DNA from: an uncultured Clostridia bacterium
Lineage (GTDB): Bacteria > Bacillota > Clostridia > TANB77 > CAG-508
Direction: 5' to 3'
Assembly (NCBI GenBank): GCA_934120045.1
Contig: CAKOTF010000004.1
Coordinates: forward strand, 1-64,000
DNA: 64,000 nt
Position 1 is the first letter of the stretch. The number at the start of each line of letters is the position of its first letter. A program made the position numbers and the translations under genes. Shown here piece after piece: positions 53,815-62,747 of the stretch. Below the pieces are notes generated by a model. That model was not told the origin of the DNA. It searched no databases and worked only from the letters and a program-made list of their open reading frames with translations.

Positions 53815-53895
53815 AAAAAAGGTTAAAGAAATCTAAAAAACGGAAATTTTATGATTGAAATATGCCAAATAAATTTACTGAGAGGAGAGAAAGAC

Positions 53896-54462
53896 ATGTA
53901 TAATGTAGGAGACGAAGTTGTATACCCAATGCATGGAGCAGGAAGAATTGTAGCAATAGAAGAAAAAGAAGTAATGGAGGAAAAACAATCATATTATATA
54001 TTAGAAATGCCGGGAGAAGTAAAGGTAATGATACCAACTGCAACAGCTGAGGAACATGGTATAAGAAGTGTAATAAATAAAGAAGAAGCTCAAAAAGTTA
54101 TGTCAGTATTAGAGCAAGATGAAACAGAAATGGAAAAAAATTGGAATAAACGTTATAGAGAAAATATGGACAAAATGAAAAGTGGAAACATTTATGAAAT
54201 TGCAGATGTTGTTAGAAATTTGAGTTTTAAACAAAAAGAAAAAGGATTATCAACAGGTGAAAAGAAAATGTTATATAATGCAAAACAAATACTTGTAAGT
54301 GAACTTGTTTTTGCAGAAAATTCAACACAAAATGAAGTGGAAGAATTAATTGATAATAAAATAAATTCTTCATATGCTATGTTTAGAACAGATGAGGGAG
54401 AAATTGGAAAGGTAGCATCAGCTGGAAGTATAGTAAATAAATTCATACCATTTAATGGATAA
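53896..54462 (+). CDS. carD: CarD/CdnL-family RNA polymerase-binding regulator
   Basis: The N-terminal Tudor-like RNAP-interacting domain reads VGDEVVYPMHGAGRIVAI, with YYILEMPGEVKVMIP. The C-terminal helical DNA-binding domain includes KSGNIYEIADVVRNL and LSTGEKKML. CarD proteins stabilise open promoter complexes, often at rRNA promoters. 188 residues. The ATG at 53896 follows GAGGAGAG; the upstream ATG at 53851 has no such site. Confidence 0.92.
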   Translation: MYNVGDEVVYPMHGAGRIVAIEEKEVMEEKQSYYILEMPGEVKVMIPTATAEEHGIRSVINKEEAQKVMSVLEQDETEMEKNWNKRYRENMDKMKSGNIYEIADVVRNLSFKQKEKGLSTGEKKMLYNAKQILVSELVFAENSTQNEVEELIDNKINSSYAMFRTDEGEIGKVASAGSIVNKFIPFNG

Positions 54463-54480
54463 TAAAAAAGAAAAAAGTCG

Positions 54481-54518
54481 GAATCACAATTATATTGAAA
54501 CATTGTGATTCTTTTTTT
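54481..54518 (+). terminator. Terminator of carD
   Basis: GAATCACAAT pairs with ATTGTGATTC and is followed by T residues. Confidence 0.88.
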
Positions 54519-54540
54519 ATCTTTAAAATAAAAAAAGCTA

Positions 54541-54569
54541 TTGTAAAAAAATTTATATTATGATATTAT
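54541..54569 (+). promoter_or_regulatory. Promoter of the fructose PTS operon
   Basis: TTGTAA (54541-54546), a 17-bp spacer and TATTAT (54564-54569). I see no cre or FruR site. Confidence 0.6.
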
Positions 54570-54614
54570 CAAGTTGAAAATTGATAACTAAAAAGAGGAA
54601 AGGAATGTAAAAAT

Positions 54615-55556
54615 ATGATATATACATTAACATTTAATCCTGCTTTAGATTATACAACACAAGTTGAAAACTTTAAAATTGGAAAAATAAATAGAACAAA
54701 AACAGAAAATATATTAGCAGGTGGTAAAGGTTTAAATGTATCAATAGTTTTAAAAAGATTAGAAGTAGAAAATACAGCAATTTCTTTTGTCGCAGGCTTT
54801 ACAGGTAAAGAACTAGAGAGAAAAATAAAGGAATATGATATAAAAACAGATTTTATTGAAACACACAAAGGATATACTAGAATAAATGTAAAGATTAGCT
54901 CATTAGAAAAAAATTCATTAATACAAGAGAGTGAGACAGCATTAAATGGTAATGGACCAGAAATTACAGAAAATGATATTGAAAGATTATTAAAAAAAAT
55001 ACAAAAAATAAATTCAAATGATATTGTAATATTATCTGGAAATATTCCAAAATGTATAAATGAAAATATATATGAAATAATATGTAAAGAATTAAATGAA
55101 AAGAATGTGAAATTTGTAGTAGATGCATCTCAAAAATTATTAATGAATTGTTTGAAATATACCCCATTTTTTATAAAACCAAATAAAGATGAATTAGAGG
55201 AAACGTTTAATACAAAAATAGAGACAAAAGAAGAAATAATAATTTATGCAAAAAAATTACAAGAAAAAGGTGCACAAAATGTGCTTATATCACTTGGAGG
55301 AGATGGAGCAATATTACTTACAGAAAAAAATGAAATATATTATTCAAATACACCTAAAGGACAAGTTGTAAATACTGTAGGTGCAGGAGATTCAATGGTT
55401 GCAGGATTTATTGCAGGATATCTAAAAAAACAAAATTATAAAGAAGCATTAAAATTAGGAATTGCATCAGGAAGTGCAACAGCATTTTCAGCAGGATTAG
55501 CATTAAAAGAAGAAATTGATGAATTATTGAAACAAATTACTATAGAAAAAATATAA
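54615..55556 (+). CDS. fruK: 1-phosphofructokinase
   Basis: PfkB-family kinase converting fructose 1-phosphate to fructose 1,6-bisphosphate. The start is YTLTFNPALDYT. LAGGKGLNVSIVLKRL is the sugar-binding signature, and VNTVGAGDSMVAGFIAGYL holds the catalytic Asp and anion hole. 313 residues fits. It heads fruK-fruA-ptsH-ptsI, without the usual DeoR-type fruR upstream; carD is there instead. Confidence 0.93.
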   Translation: MIYTLTFNPALDYTTQVENFKIGKINRTKTENILAGGKGLNVSIVLKRLEVENTAISFVAGFTGKELERKIKEYDIKTDFIETHKGYTRINVKISSLEKNSLIQESETALNGNGPEITENDIERLLKKIQKINSNDIVILSGNIPKCINENIYEIICKELNEKNVKFVVDASQKLLMNCLKYTPFFIKPNKDELEETFNTKIETKEEIIIYAKKLQEKGAQNVLISLGGDGAILLTEKNEIYYSNTPKGQVVNTVGAGDSMVAGFIAGYLKKQNYKEALKLGIASGSATAFSAGLALKEEIDELLKQITIEKI

Positions 55557-55630
55557 ATAAGTTTATAAAATTCTTTAAGATTTTAGCTTAAAGGTCTTTA
55601 TATAGAAAAACTAAAGAAAGGATGAATGTT

Positions 55631-57544
55631 ATGAAAATTACAGATTTACTTAGCAAAGATGCTATAAAATTAAATGGCATAGCAAATAGTAAACAAGACG
55701 CTATTAATAAATTAGTAGATTTAATGGCGAAAAATGGAAACTTAACAGACAAAGAAAAATACACACAAGTTGTATTAAAAAGAGAAGAAGAAGGGTCAAC
55801 AGGAATTGGAGAAGGAATTGCAATACCACATGGAAAAACAGATGCAGTTTCAAAGCCAGGATTATCAGCAATGGTAATAAATGATGGAGTAGAATTTGAT
55901 TCATTAGATGGACAACCAGCAAAATTATTATTTTTAATTGCTGCTCCAAATACAAAAGATAATGTACATTTAGATGTATTAAGTAGATTATCAACATTAT
56001 TGATGGATACAGAATTTAGAAAATCTCTAATGGAAGCAAAAACTCCAGAAGAATTTTTAAGATGTATAGATATTGCAGAAAATGCAAAATTATCACAATC
56101 AAAGAAAAATGATGAATATGAAATATTAGCAATTACATCATGTCCTACAGGTATTGCTCATACATATATGGCAGCAGAAGCATTAGAAAAAATGGGAGAA
56201 CAATTAGGACATAAAGTAAAAGTAGAAACACATGGTTCTTCAGGTGTGAAAAATAAATTTACAAAAGAAGAAATAAAAAATGCAAAAGCAGTAATAATTG
56301 CTGCAGACACAAAGATTGATTTGTCAAGATTTGATGGTAAAAAATTAGTAAAAGCAAAAGTTGCAGATGGAATTAATAGACCACAAGAGTTAATAGAACG
56401 TGTATTATCAAGTGATGCAAAAATATATCATTCAAGCAATAAATCTCAAAATAGTGATTCAGATGAAAAAGAAGGATTTGGAACAAAAATATACAAACAT
56501 TTAATGAATGGTGTTACACATATGTTGCCATTTGTTGTAGGTGGAGGTATTTTAATTGCAATAGCATTTTTATTAGATGATTATTCAATAAATCCATCTA
56601 ATTTTGGTATGAATACACCAGTAGCTGCATTCTTTAAAACAGTCGGAGGAGCAGCATTTAATGTAATGCTATATGTATTGGCTGGGTATATAGCAATGAG
56701 TATTGCAGATAGACCAGGTTTAGCAGTTGGATTTGTTGGAGGAATTTTAGCAGTTCAAGGAACAACGTTTGCATCATTAACAGATAGTTCAGTTGTACTT
56801 GTAAGTTCAGGATTTTTAGGAGCTTTAATAGCAGGTTTTGTTGGTGGATATATTGTAATATTATTAAAGAAAATTTGTAGTTATTTACCAGATAGTATAG
56901 AGGGAATAAAAACAATCTTATTATATCCAGTATTTGGAATTTTACTTATGGGAGCATTTATGTTATTAATTAACCCATATGTTGGAGCAATAAATACAGC
57001 AATAAATAATTACTTATCATCAATGGGAACAGCAAATAAAGTTGTTTTAGGAGCAATTTTAGGTGGAATGATGGCAATAGATTTGGGAGGACCAATTAAT
57101 AAAGCAGCATATACATTTGGAACAGGAATGTTAGCATCAGGACAATATGAAATAATGGCAGCTGTAATGGCAGGAGGAATGGTACCACCACTTGCAATAG
57201 CATTTTTAGCAACAGCATTTCCAAGAAAAGTACCTAAAAAAGATAAACAAGCAGCATATGTTAATTATATAATGGGACTTTCATTTATATCAGAAGGTGC
57301 AATACCATTTGCATCTGCAGACCCATTAAGAACATTACCAGCATTTGTTGTTGGTTCAGCAGTAACAGGAGCATTATCAATGATATTTAATTGTACATTG
57401 ATGGCACCACATGGAGGAATATTTGTTATAGCAACAATAGGACATCCACTATTATATTTATTAGCAATTGCTGTAGGAACAATAGTTTCAACATTAATTA
57501 TGGCAAAACTAAAGAAAAATTTACCAGAATATGATAAAAAATAG
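55631..57544 (+). CDS. fruA: PTS fructose transporter subunit EIIABC
   Basis: Fused fructose permease that phosphorylates the sugar at C1 on entry. EIIA: phospho-acceptor H67 (AIPHGKTDA). EIIB: C171 (ITSCPTGIAHTYMAAEALEK). EIIC (~285-635): about eight to ten membrane segments, beginning LMNGVTHMLPFVVGGGIL. ABC order and about 638 residues are typical of Firmicute FruA. The ATG at 55631 is preferred because AAAGGATGA then has normal spacing. HPr follows 16 bp later. Confidence 0.93.
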   Translation: MKITDLLSKDAIKLNGIANSKQDAINKLVDLMAKNGNLTDKEKYTQVVLKREEEGSTGIGEGIAIPHGKTDAVSKPGLSAMVINDGVEFDSLDGQPAKLLFLIAAPNTKDNVHLDVLSRLSTLLMDTEFRKSLMEAKTPEEFLRCIDIAENAKLSQSKKNDEYEILAITSCPTGIAHTYMAAEALEKMGEQLGHKVKVETHGSSGVKNKFTKEEIKNAKAVIIAADTKIDLSRFDGKKLVKAKVADGINRPQELIERVLSSDAKIYHSSNKSQNSDSDEKEGFGTKIYKHLMNGVTHMLPFVVGGGILIAIAFLLDDYSINPSNFGMNTPVAAFFKTVGGAAFNVMLYVLAGYIAMSIADRPGLAVGFVGGILAVQGTTFASLTDSSVVLVSSGFLGALIAGFVGGYIVILLKKICSYLPDSIEGIKTILLYPVFGILLMGAFMLLINPYVGAINTAINNYLSSMGTANKVVLGAILGGMMAIDLGGPINKAAYTFGTGMLASGQYEIMAAVMAGGMVPPLAIAFLATAFPRKVPKKDKQAAYVNYIMGLSFISEGAIPFASADPLRTLPAFVVGSAVTGALSMIFNCTLMAPHGGIFVIATIGHPLLYLLAIAVGTIVSTLIMAKLKKNLPEYDKK

Positions 57545-57560
57545 TGAAAGGATGTAGAAT

Positions 57561-57824
57561 ATGAAAACAGAAAAAATTACATTAAAAAATGAAACAGGTT
57601 TACATGCAAGACCTGCATCAGAAATAGTAAAAATCGCATCAAAATATCAAAGTACAATAAACTTAATTGCAGATGGAAAAACAATTAATGCAAAATCAAT
57701 TTTAAATATTATGGCAGCTGGAATTAAATCAAGTACAGAAATTGAAATTCAATGTGATGGAGCAGATGAAGAATCGGCAATGAAAGAGCTTTTACAGGCT
57801 TTTGAAAATAACTTTGGAGAATAG
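57561..57824 (+). CDS. ptsH: Phosphocarrier protein HPr
   Basis: Carries phosphate from enzyme I to EIIA. H15 lies in TGLHARPASEIV, and S46 in NAKSILNIMAAG is the regulatory site used by HPr kinase in Firmicutes, so catabolite control through CcpA is expected. 87 residues is the canonical size. No hprK is in the window. Confidence 0.96.
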   Translation: MKTEKITLKNETGLHARPASEIVKIASKYQSTINLIADGKTINAKSILNIMAAGIKSSTEIEIQCDGADEESAMKELLQAFENNFGE

Positions 57825-57828
57825 TAAA

Positions 57829-57859
57829 AAATGCCTATAATAATTTATTATAGGCATTT
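57829..57859 (+). promoter_or_regulatory. Hairpin between ptsH and ptsI
   Basis: AAATGCCTATAA pairs perfectly with TTATAGGCATTT but only TTTGAT follows. It could be a weak terminator or an mRNA-processing or stability element that sets the HPr to enzyme I ratio. Confidence 0.6.
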
Positions 57860-57886
57860 GATATGTTAGGAAGGAATGTGATAAAA

Positions 57887-59584
57887 ATGATAAAAGGAAA
57901 AGGAGTTTCAGCAGGTATTGGATTTGGAAATATTGTTATTTTGAAAAATGAAGTAAGAAAAATAGAAAAAAACATTATAGAAGATTCAGAAAAAGAGTTA
58001 GAAAAACTCCATAAAGCTCTACAAGAGGTAATAGATGAAACTAATCAAATTGTAGAAAAGGCAACAGGAACAGAAAAAGAAATTATGACAGCATATTTAA
58101 TGATTATGCAAGATCCATCATTAATTTCAGAAACAGAAAATCAGATAAAAAATTCAAAAGTAAATGCAGAATATGCTACAGAAATAGGATTTAATTCTGT
58201 AATACAAATATTTGAAAATATGGATGATGAATATATGGCTGGAAGAGCTAGAGATATTGCAGATATAAAAGATAGAATAATAGCCAAATTATATAATGAA
58301 GAAAAAATAGATTTGAGTAAATTAAATCCTAATACAATAATAGTCGCAAAAGAACTTACAACATCAGATACAGCAAAATTAGATTTTAAAAATATATCAG
58401 GAATAATTACAGAAGTTGGTGGAGAAAATTCTCATACATCAATTATGGCAAGAACACATTTGCTTCCAGCAGTAACGAAAGTAGAAAATGCAACAACAAT
58501 ATTAAAAAATGGAGAATATGTAGCCATAAATGGAGAAAGTGGAGAAATCTTTGAAAATCCAACAGAAGAACAACAACAAAATTTAATAAAAATTCAAAAA
58601 GATTTTATTGAAAGTAAAGTTGAATTAGAAAAATATAAAAATTCAGAAAGTAAGACAAAAGATGGATTTAAAGTTGAACTTGTATCAAACATAGGAACAC
58701 CAGCAGATGTGGAATTAGTTTTAAAAAATACAGCAGAAGGAATTGGATTATTAAGAAGTGAATTTTTATATATGGATAGTGAAAAAATGCCAACAGAAGA
58801 GGAACAATTTAATTCATATAAAGAAGTTGCTGAAAAAATGCAAGGAAAACAAGTGATAATAAGAACACTAGATGTTGGAGGAGATAAAGAAATTAAATAT
58901 TTAAAAATGGAAAAAGAAGCTAATCCATTTTTAGGTTATAGAGCAATTAGATTATGCTTAGATAATTCTCAAATATTTAAACCACAAATAAGAGCATTAT
59001 TAAGAGCAAGTGCATATGGAAATATTGCAATAATGTTTCCAATGATTTCTTCAATAGAAGAATTAAGAAGAGCAAAAGCAGTTGTAGAAGAATGTAAGAA
59101 AGAATTAGACAATGAAGGAAAAGAATATAAAAAAGATATAAAAATAGGAATAATGGTAGAAATACCATCTGTAGCAATTATTGCTGAAGAAATTGCAAAA
59201 GAATGTGATTTCTTTAGTATAGGAACAAATGACTTAATTCAATATACAGTTGCAGTAGAAAGAGGAAATGAAAAAATATCAAATTTATATTCGAAATATC
59301 ATCCAGCAGTTATAAGATTAATAAAATCATCAATAGATGGTGCACACAAAGCAGGAATATTTTGTGGAATGTGTGGAGAAGCAGCTGGTGATGAATTATT
59401 AATACCATTATTAGTTGGTCTAGGATTAGACGAATTTTCAATGAATCCTAATAAAATATTAAATTCAAGAAAAATTGTTAATAATTTAGATAAAAAAGAG
59501 TGTAAAAAATTAGCAGAAGAAATATTAAAATTAGGAACTACAAGTGAAGTTGAAGAAAAATTAAAGGAATTTAAGAACAAATAA
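57887..59584 (+). CDS. ptsI: Phosphoenolpyruvate-protein phosphotransferase (PTS enzyme I)
   Basis: First PTS enzyme, moving phosphate from PEP to HPr. The phospho-His is H183 in GGENSHTSIMART. The PEP-binding barrel shows GIGLLRSEFLYM, LDVGGDKEIKYL and EIPSVAII, and ends with FSIGTNDLIQY and CGMCGEAAGD. Full length. The start may be GTG 57878 or ATG 57887; AGGAAGG lies 3 or 12 bp upstream respectively. Confidence 0.94.
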   Translation: MIKGKGVSAGIGFGNIVILKNEVRKIEKNIIEDSEKELEKLHKALQEVIDETNQIVEKATGTEKEIMTAYLMIMQDPSLISETENQIKNSKVNAEYATEIGFNSVIQIFENMDDEYMAGRARDIADIKDRIIAKLYNEEKIDLSKLNPNTIIVAKELTTSDTAKLDFKNISGIITEVGGENSHTSIMARTHLLPAVTKVENATTILKNGEYVAINGESGEIFENPTEEQQQNLIKIQKDFIESKVELEKYKNSESKTKDGFKVELVSNIGTPADVELVLKNTAEGIGLLRSEFLYMDSEKMPTEEEQFNSYKEVAEKMQGKQVIIRTLDVGGDKEIKYLKMEKEANPFLGYRAIRLCLDNSQIFKPQIRALLRASAYGNIAIMFPMISSIEELRRAKAVVEECKKELDNEGKEYKKDIKIGIMVEIPSVAIIAEEIAKECDFFSIGTNDLIQYTVAVERGNEKISNLYSKYHPAVIRLIKSSIDGAHKAGIFCGMCGEAAGDELLIPLLVGLGLDEFSMNPNKILNSRKIVNNLDKKECKKLAEEILKLGTTSEVEEKLKEFKNK

Positions 59585-59612
59585 GAAAATTTGAAAATTT
59601 TTTTAAAATTTG

Positions 59613-59640
59613 TTTAAAAAATGGAAATATGTGCTATAAT
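59613..59640 (+). promoter_or_regulatory. Probable ldh promoter
   Basis: The -10 TATAAT (59635-59640) is perfect. The -35 is TTTAAA (59613-59618) at 16 bp, or TTGTTT three bases earlier. Confidence 0.55.
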
Positions 59641-59680
59641 TATAATGTTCAAAAAACAGTGGGAAAGGAATGTGATTTTT

Positions 59681-60637
59681 ATGGATACAAATAAAAAAGT
59701 AGTATTAGTAGGAACAGGTTTTGTTGGAATGAGTATGGCATATGCAATGCTAAACCAAGGAGGAGTAGATGAACTTGTACTAATAGATGTATTAAAAGAT
59801 AAAGCAAAAGGTGAGGAAATGGATTTATCACATGGATTACCATATGCCCCACAAAAAATGACAATAAAAGCAGGGGATTATTCTGAATGTAAAGATGCTA
59901 ATGTAGTTGTTATAACAGCTGGATTACCACAAAAACCAGGACAATCTAGATTAGAATTAGCAGTAGCAAACACAAAAATAGTGAAAGAAATAACAGAACA
60001 AGTAATGGCAAGTGGATTTAATGGAGTATTTATAATTGCAAGTAATCCAGTAGACTTAATGTCATATGTTGTTTCAAAAGTTTCAGGATTACCAACATCA
60101 AAGGTAATAGGATCTGGAACAGTATTAGATACAGCACGTTTAAGATATTTGATTGCAGAATACTTAGATGTTTCAAGTAAAAATGTACATGCATATATAT
60201 TAGGAGAACATGGTGATTCATCATTTGTTCCATGGGAGCATTGCTATGTTGGATGTAAAAAAATGGTTGATATTATGGAAGACAATAATTATCCAATGGA
60301 AGATTTAAAGAAAATTCATGATGGAGTATGGAAAGCAGCATATGAAATAATTGATAAAAAGAGAGCAACATATTATGGAATTGGTATGGCATTAAATAGA
60401 TTAGTAAAAGCAGTTTTAAATGACGAAAATGCAATATTAACAGTTTCAACATATCAAAATGGAGAATATGGACAAGAAGATTTATATATAGGAGTTCCAG
60501 CAATAATAAATAAAAATGGTGTAAAAGAAATATTGAAATTAAAACTTAGTGAAGAAGATCAAGCAAAATTTGATCATAGTTGTGATATAATGAAAGAAAA
60601 TATAAAAAATGAAATTGATCCAATGTTAGAAAAATAA
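59681..60637 (+). CDS. ldh: L-lactate dehydrogenase
   Basis: NAD-dependent reduction of pyruvate to L-lactate. The Rossmann start is VVLVGTGFVGMSMAYAM. Q-K-P-G-Q-S-R in the mobile loop gives the substrate-specific Gln of LDH (Arg in malate dehydrogenase). The catalytic His is in GEHGDSSFVPWEH (~176). 318 residues. AAAGGAATGTGA precedes the ATG. Its place directly after the fructose PTS suggests lactate as a main fermentation end product. Confidence 0.94.
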   Translation: MDTNKKVVLVGTGFVGMSMAYAMLNQGGVDELVLIDVLKDKAKGEEMDLSHGLPYAPQKMTIKAGDYSECKDANVVVITAGLPQKPGQSRLELAVANTKIVKEITEQVMASGFNGVFIIASNPVDLMSYVVSKVSGLPTSKVIGSGTVLDTARLRYLIAEYLDVSSKNVHAYILGEHGDSSFVPWEHCYVGCKKMVDIMEDNNYPMEDLKKIHDGVWKAAYEIIDKKRATYYGIGMALNRLVKAVLNDENAILTVSTYQNGEYGQEDLYIGVPAIINKNGVKEILKLKLSEEDQAKFDHSCDIMKENIKNEIDPMLEK

Positions 60638-60640
60638 AAT

Positions 60641-60683
60641 AAAAAAGGACTAGATTTTTAGCTAAAAATCTAGTTCCTTTTTT
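60641..60683 (+). terminator. Terminator of ldh
   Basis: A long, nearly perfect stem, AAAAAAGGACTAGATTTTTA with its complement, is followed by T residues. Confidence 0.9.
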
Positions 60684-60720
60684 GGACATATATATATGAC
60701 AATTTTATTAATTCTTACTA

Positions 60721-60749
60721 TTTACAACTAAAAATCAATATGTTATAAT
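60721..60749 (+). promoter_or_regulatory. Promoter for the membrane protein/GGDEF pair
   Basis: TTTACA (60721-60726), a 17-bp spacer and TATAAT (60744-60749). Confidence 0.7.
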
Positions 60750-60781
60750 TCAACATATAAAGAAAAATATGAGGTGAAGAA

Positions 60782-61750
60782 ATGAATCAAATATTGGATA
60801 CAGGTGAGGAAAAATTTAAAAATAGTAGTTCTACTTATGGAAATTATAATAAAAAACAGAAAGTATATAAAGAAAAATCAGTCATCGAAATAAATAAAAT
60901 AGTAATATTTTTTGCAATAAGTATATTAATTTTAGGAATATGTATTATTGTTGGAAGTATACATGCAAAAGAAAAAATAAACAAAACAGTTGAAGAAAAT
61001 GCAACACCAGAAGTTAAATTTAGTTTTAATGAAGAAAATGCAACAGTTGAAATATCTGTTCATCATCCAAAAGGAGTTACTCAAGTATCATATATATTAA
61101 ATGACCAAGAAGAAAAGAATATTGATGCAAATAATCAACAAGATGTACAAAGTACAATAAAATTAGAAGGCGGAAAAAATAAATTGACAGTTAAAGCAAT
61201 AGATGAAATGAATCATCTTGTAGAATACGAACGTGAATATACAATAGGAAATCTAGCAGAAATTGCATTAGAAAATGTAGATAATGCTGTTAAATTAACT
61301 GTAAATTCAGTCGAAAAAATAAAGACAATAAAATATAATTGGGATGACGGAGAAGATGTAGTAGTAGAAGTAAATTCAACAGAATATATAAATAAAATAA
61401 CAGCTCCAAAAGGAAAGCATACATTAAAGATTGTTGTATTAGATGATAAAAATATTAAAACAGAGAAAACTCAAGTTGTAATTGGTGCAACAGCTCCTAA
61501 AATAGAAGTTTCAATTATAAGTAAAGAAAATGAGTATTATTACCAAATAAATATAACAGATGAAAATAACATAAAAAATGTAAAAATAATTTTAGAAGAT
61601 GAAGAACAAGTAAATACAGAAGTTAATGAAAAAACATATTCAACAGAAATAAAATTACAAGATAATTCTTCAAATAGAATAATTATCGAGGCATCAAATG
61701 GTAATTTGACTAGTATAGTAAAGAAAAAACGTTCATTACCATTAAATTAA
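60782..61750 (+). CDS. Membrane-anchored protein with Ig-like-fold extracytoplasmic repeats (322 aa)
   Basis: A polar N-terminal tail (MNQILDTGEEKF) and one membrane segment (~39-60) are followed by beta-rich repeats of ~80-90 residues, each with a VSYILNDQEE- or IKYNWDDGED-like strand and then a KNKLTVKAIDE- or KHTLKIVVLDD-like strand, as in Ig-like folds. No anchoring signal at the C-terminus. GAGGTGA is upstream. It is co-transcribed with the GGDEF gene 20 bp downstream, so it may act as a surface sensor or structural partner. Confidence 0.7.
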   Translation: MNQILDTGEEKFKNSSSTYGNYNKKQKVYKEKSVIEINKIVIFFAISILILGICIIVGSIHAKEKINKTVEENATPEVKFSFNEENATVEISVHHPKGVTQVSYILNDQEEKNIDANNQQDVQSTIKLEGGKNKLTVKAIDEMNHLVEYEREYTIGNLAEIALENVDNAVKLTVNSVEKIKTIKYNWDDGEDVVVEVNSTEYINKITAPKGKHTLKIVVLDDKNIKTEKTQVVIGATAPKIEVSIISKENEYYYQINITDENNIKNVKIILEDEEQVNTEVNEKTYSTEIKLQDNSSNRIIIEASNGNLTSIVKKKRSLPLN

Positions 61751-61770
61751 AATAAGAAATGAGGAACGAT

Positions 61771-62697
61771 ATGGCACAAGAGATATATGTAATAGATGAT
61801 GATGAGTCATCTATTCCAATATTTAAAGAATTATTTAAAAATGAAAAAGAATTCAAATTTATTGGAGTAAAAACAGAACAAATAGATATAACATTAAAAA
61901 ACATACCTTTTTTAATAATAATAAATGAAGATTCAATTGATAGAGATATTATAAGCTTATGTAAGCAAATAAGAACAGATGAAGATAATCAAATAACACC
62001 AATAATTGTAGTATCTTCAAATACAAATAAATACCATAAATTAGAGGTCTTAGAACAATCTATAGAATATTATATAAAAAAACCAGTCGATACGGAATAT
62101 TTATATTATACAATAAAAAATTTAGACAGATTACTAAAAATGAATAGAAGAATAAGTCCATTAACTGGATTACCAGGAAATGTTCAAATACATGCAGAAT
62201 TGAAGAAAAGAATTACAAATGAAGAAGAGTTTTCTGTTTTATACTTAGATTTAGATAATTTTAAAGCTTATAATGATGTATATGGATTTTTAAAAGGAGA
62301 CCAAATAATAGAATATACAGCAAATGTAATTTTAAAATGTATTCATGAACAGTTTAATGAAAATTATTTTGTTGGTCACATTGGTGGAGATGATTTTATT
62401 GCACTTGTACCAACATTAGAAGTTGATAATATTTGTCAATCAATAATTGCTAATTTTGATAGTGGAGTAAACAGATTTTTTACTGAAGAAGATATTGAAA
62501 AGGGATATATTGAAGTAGCTAATAGAAGAGGAGTAATGGAACAATTTGCATTAACTTCTATATCAATTGGTGCAGTAATTGCAGATAAAGATAGATTTTC
62601 AAATATACTGGAAATTGGAGAGGTCGGGGCACAAGTGAAGCATGTTGCAAAATCTATTATAGGGAGCAGTTATGCTATTGATAGAAGGCATGAATAA
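61771..62697 (+). CDS. Receiver-like/GGDEF protein (putative diguanylate cyclase)
   Basis: The N-terminal domain looks like a response-regulator receiver (IYVIDDDESS, VVSSN, IKKPVD), but the phospho-Asp position appears as Asn (FLIIINEDS), so phosphorylation may be lost. The C-terminal GGDEF domain has SPLTGLPGN, VLYLDLDNFKAYND (metal Asp) and signature GGDDF instead of GGDEF. No membrane segment. It may make cyclic di-GMP or be regulatory. ATG 61771 follows GAGG; ATG 61759 overlaps it. Confidence 0.85.
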   Translation: MAQEIYVIDDDESSIPIFKELFKNEKEFKFIGVKTEQIDITLKNIPFLIIINEDSIDRDIISLCKQIRTDEDNQITPIIVVSSNTNKYHKLEVLEQSIEYYIKKPVDTEYLYYTIKNLDRLLKMNRRISPLTGLPGNVQIHAELKKRITNEEEFSVLYLDLDNFKAYNDVYGFLKGDQIIEYTANVILKCIHEQFNENYFVGHIGGDDFIALVPTLEVDNICQSIIANFDSGVNRFFTEEDIEKGYIEVANRRGVMEQFALTSISIGAVIADKDRFSNILEIGEVGAQVKHVAKSIIGSSYAIDRRHE

Positions 62698-62705
62698 GAT
62701 TAAAA

Positions 62706-62745
62706 AATAAAGACCAAGTAGCGTACACGTTACTTGGTCTTTATT
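62706..62745. terminator. Bidirectional terminator between the GGDEF gene and the kinase cassette
   Basis: Perfect 15-bp arms AATAAAGACCAAGTA / TACTTGGTCTTTATT between convergent genes; the GC-richer loop can extend the stem. Confidence 0.9.
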
Positions 62746-62747
62746 GG

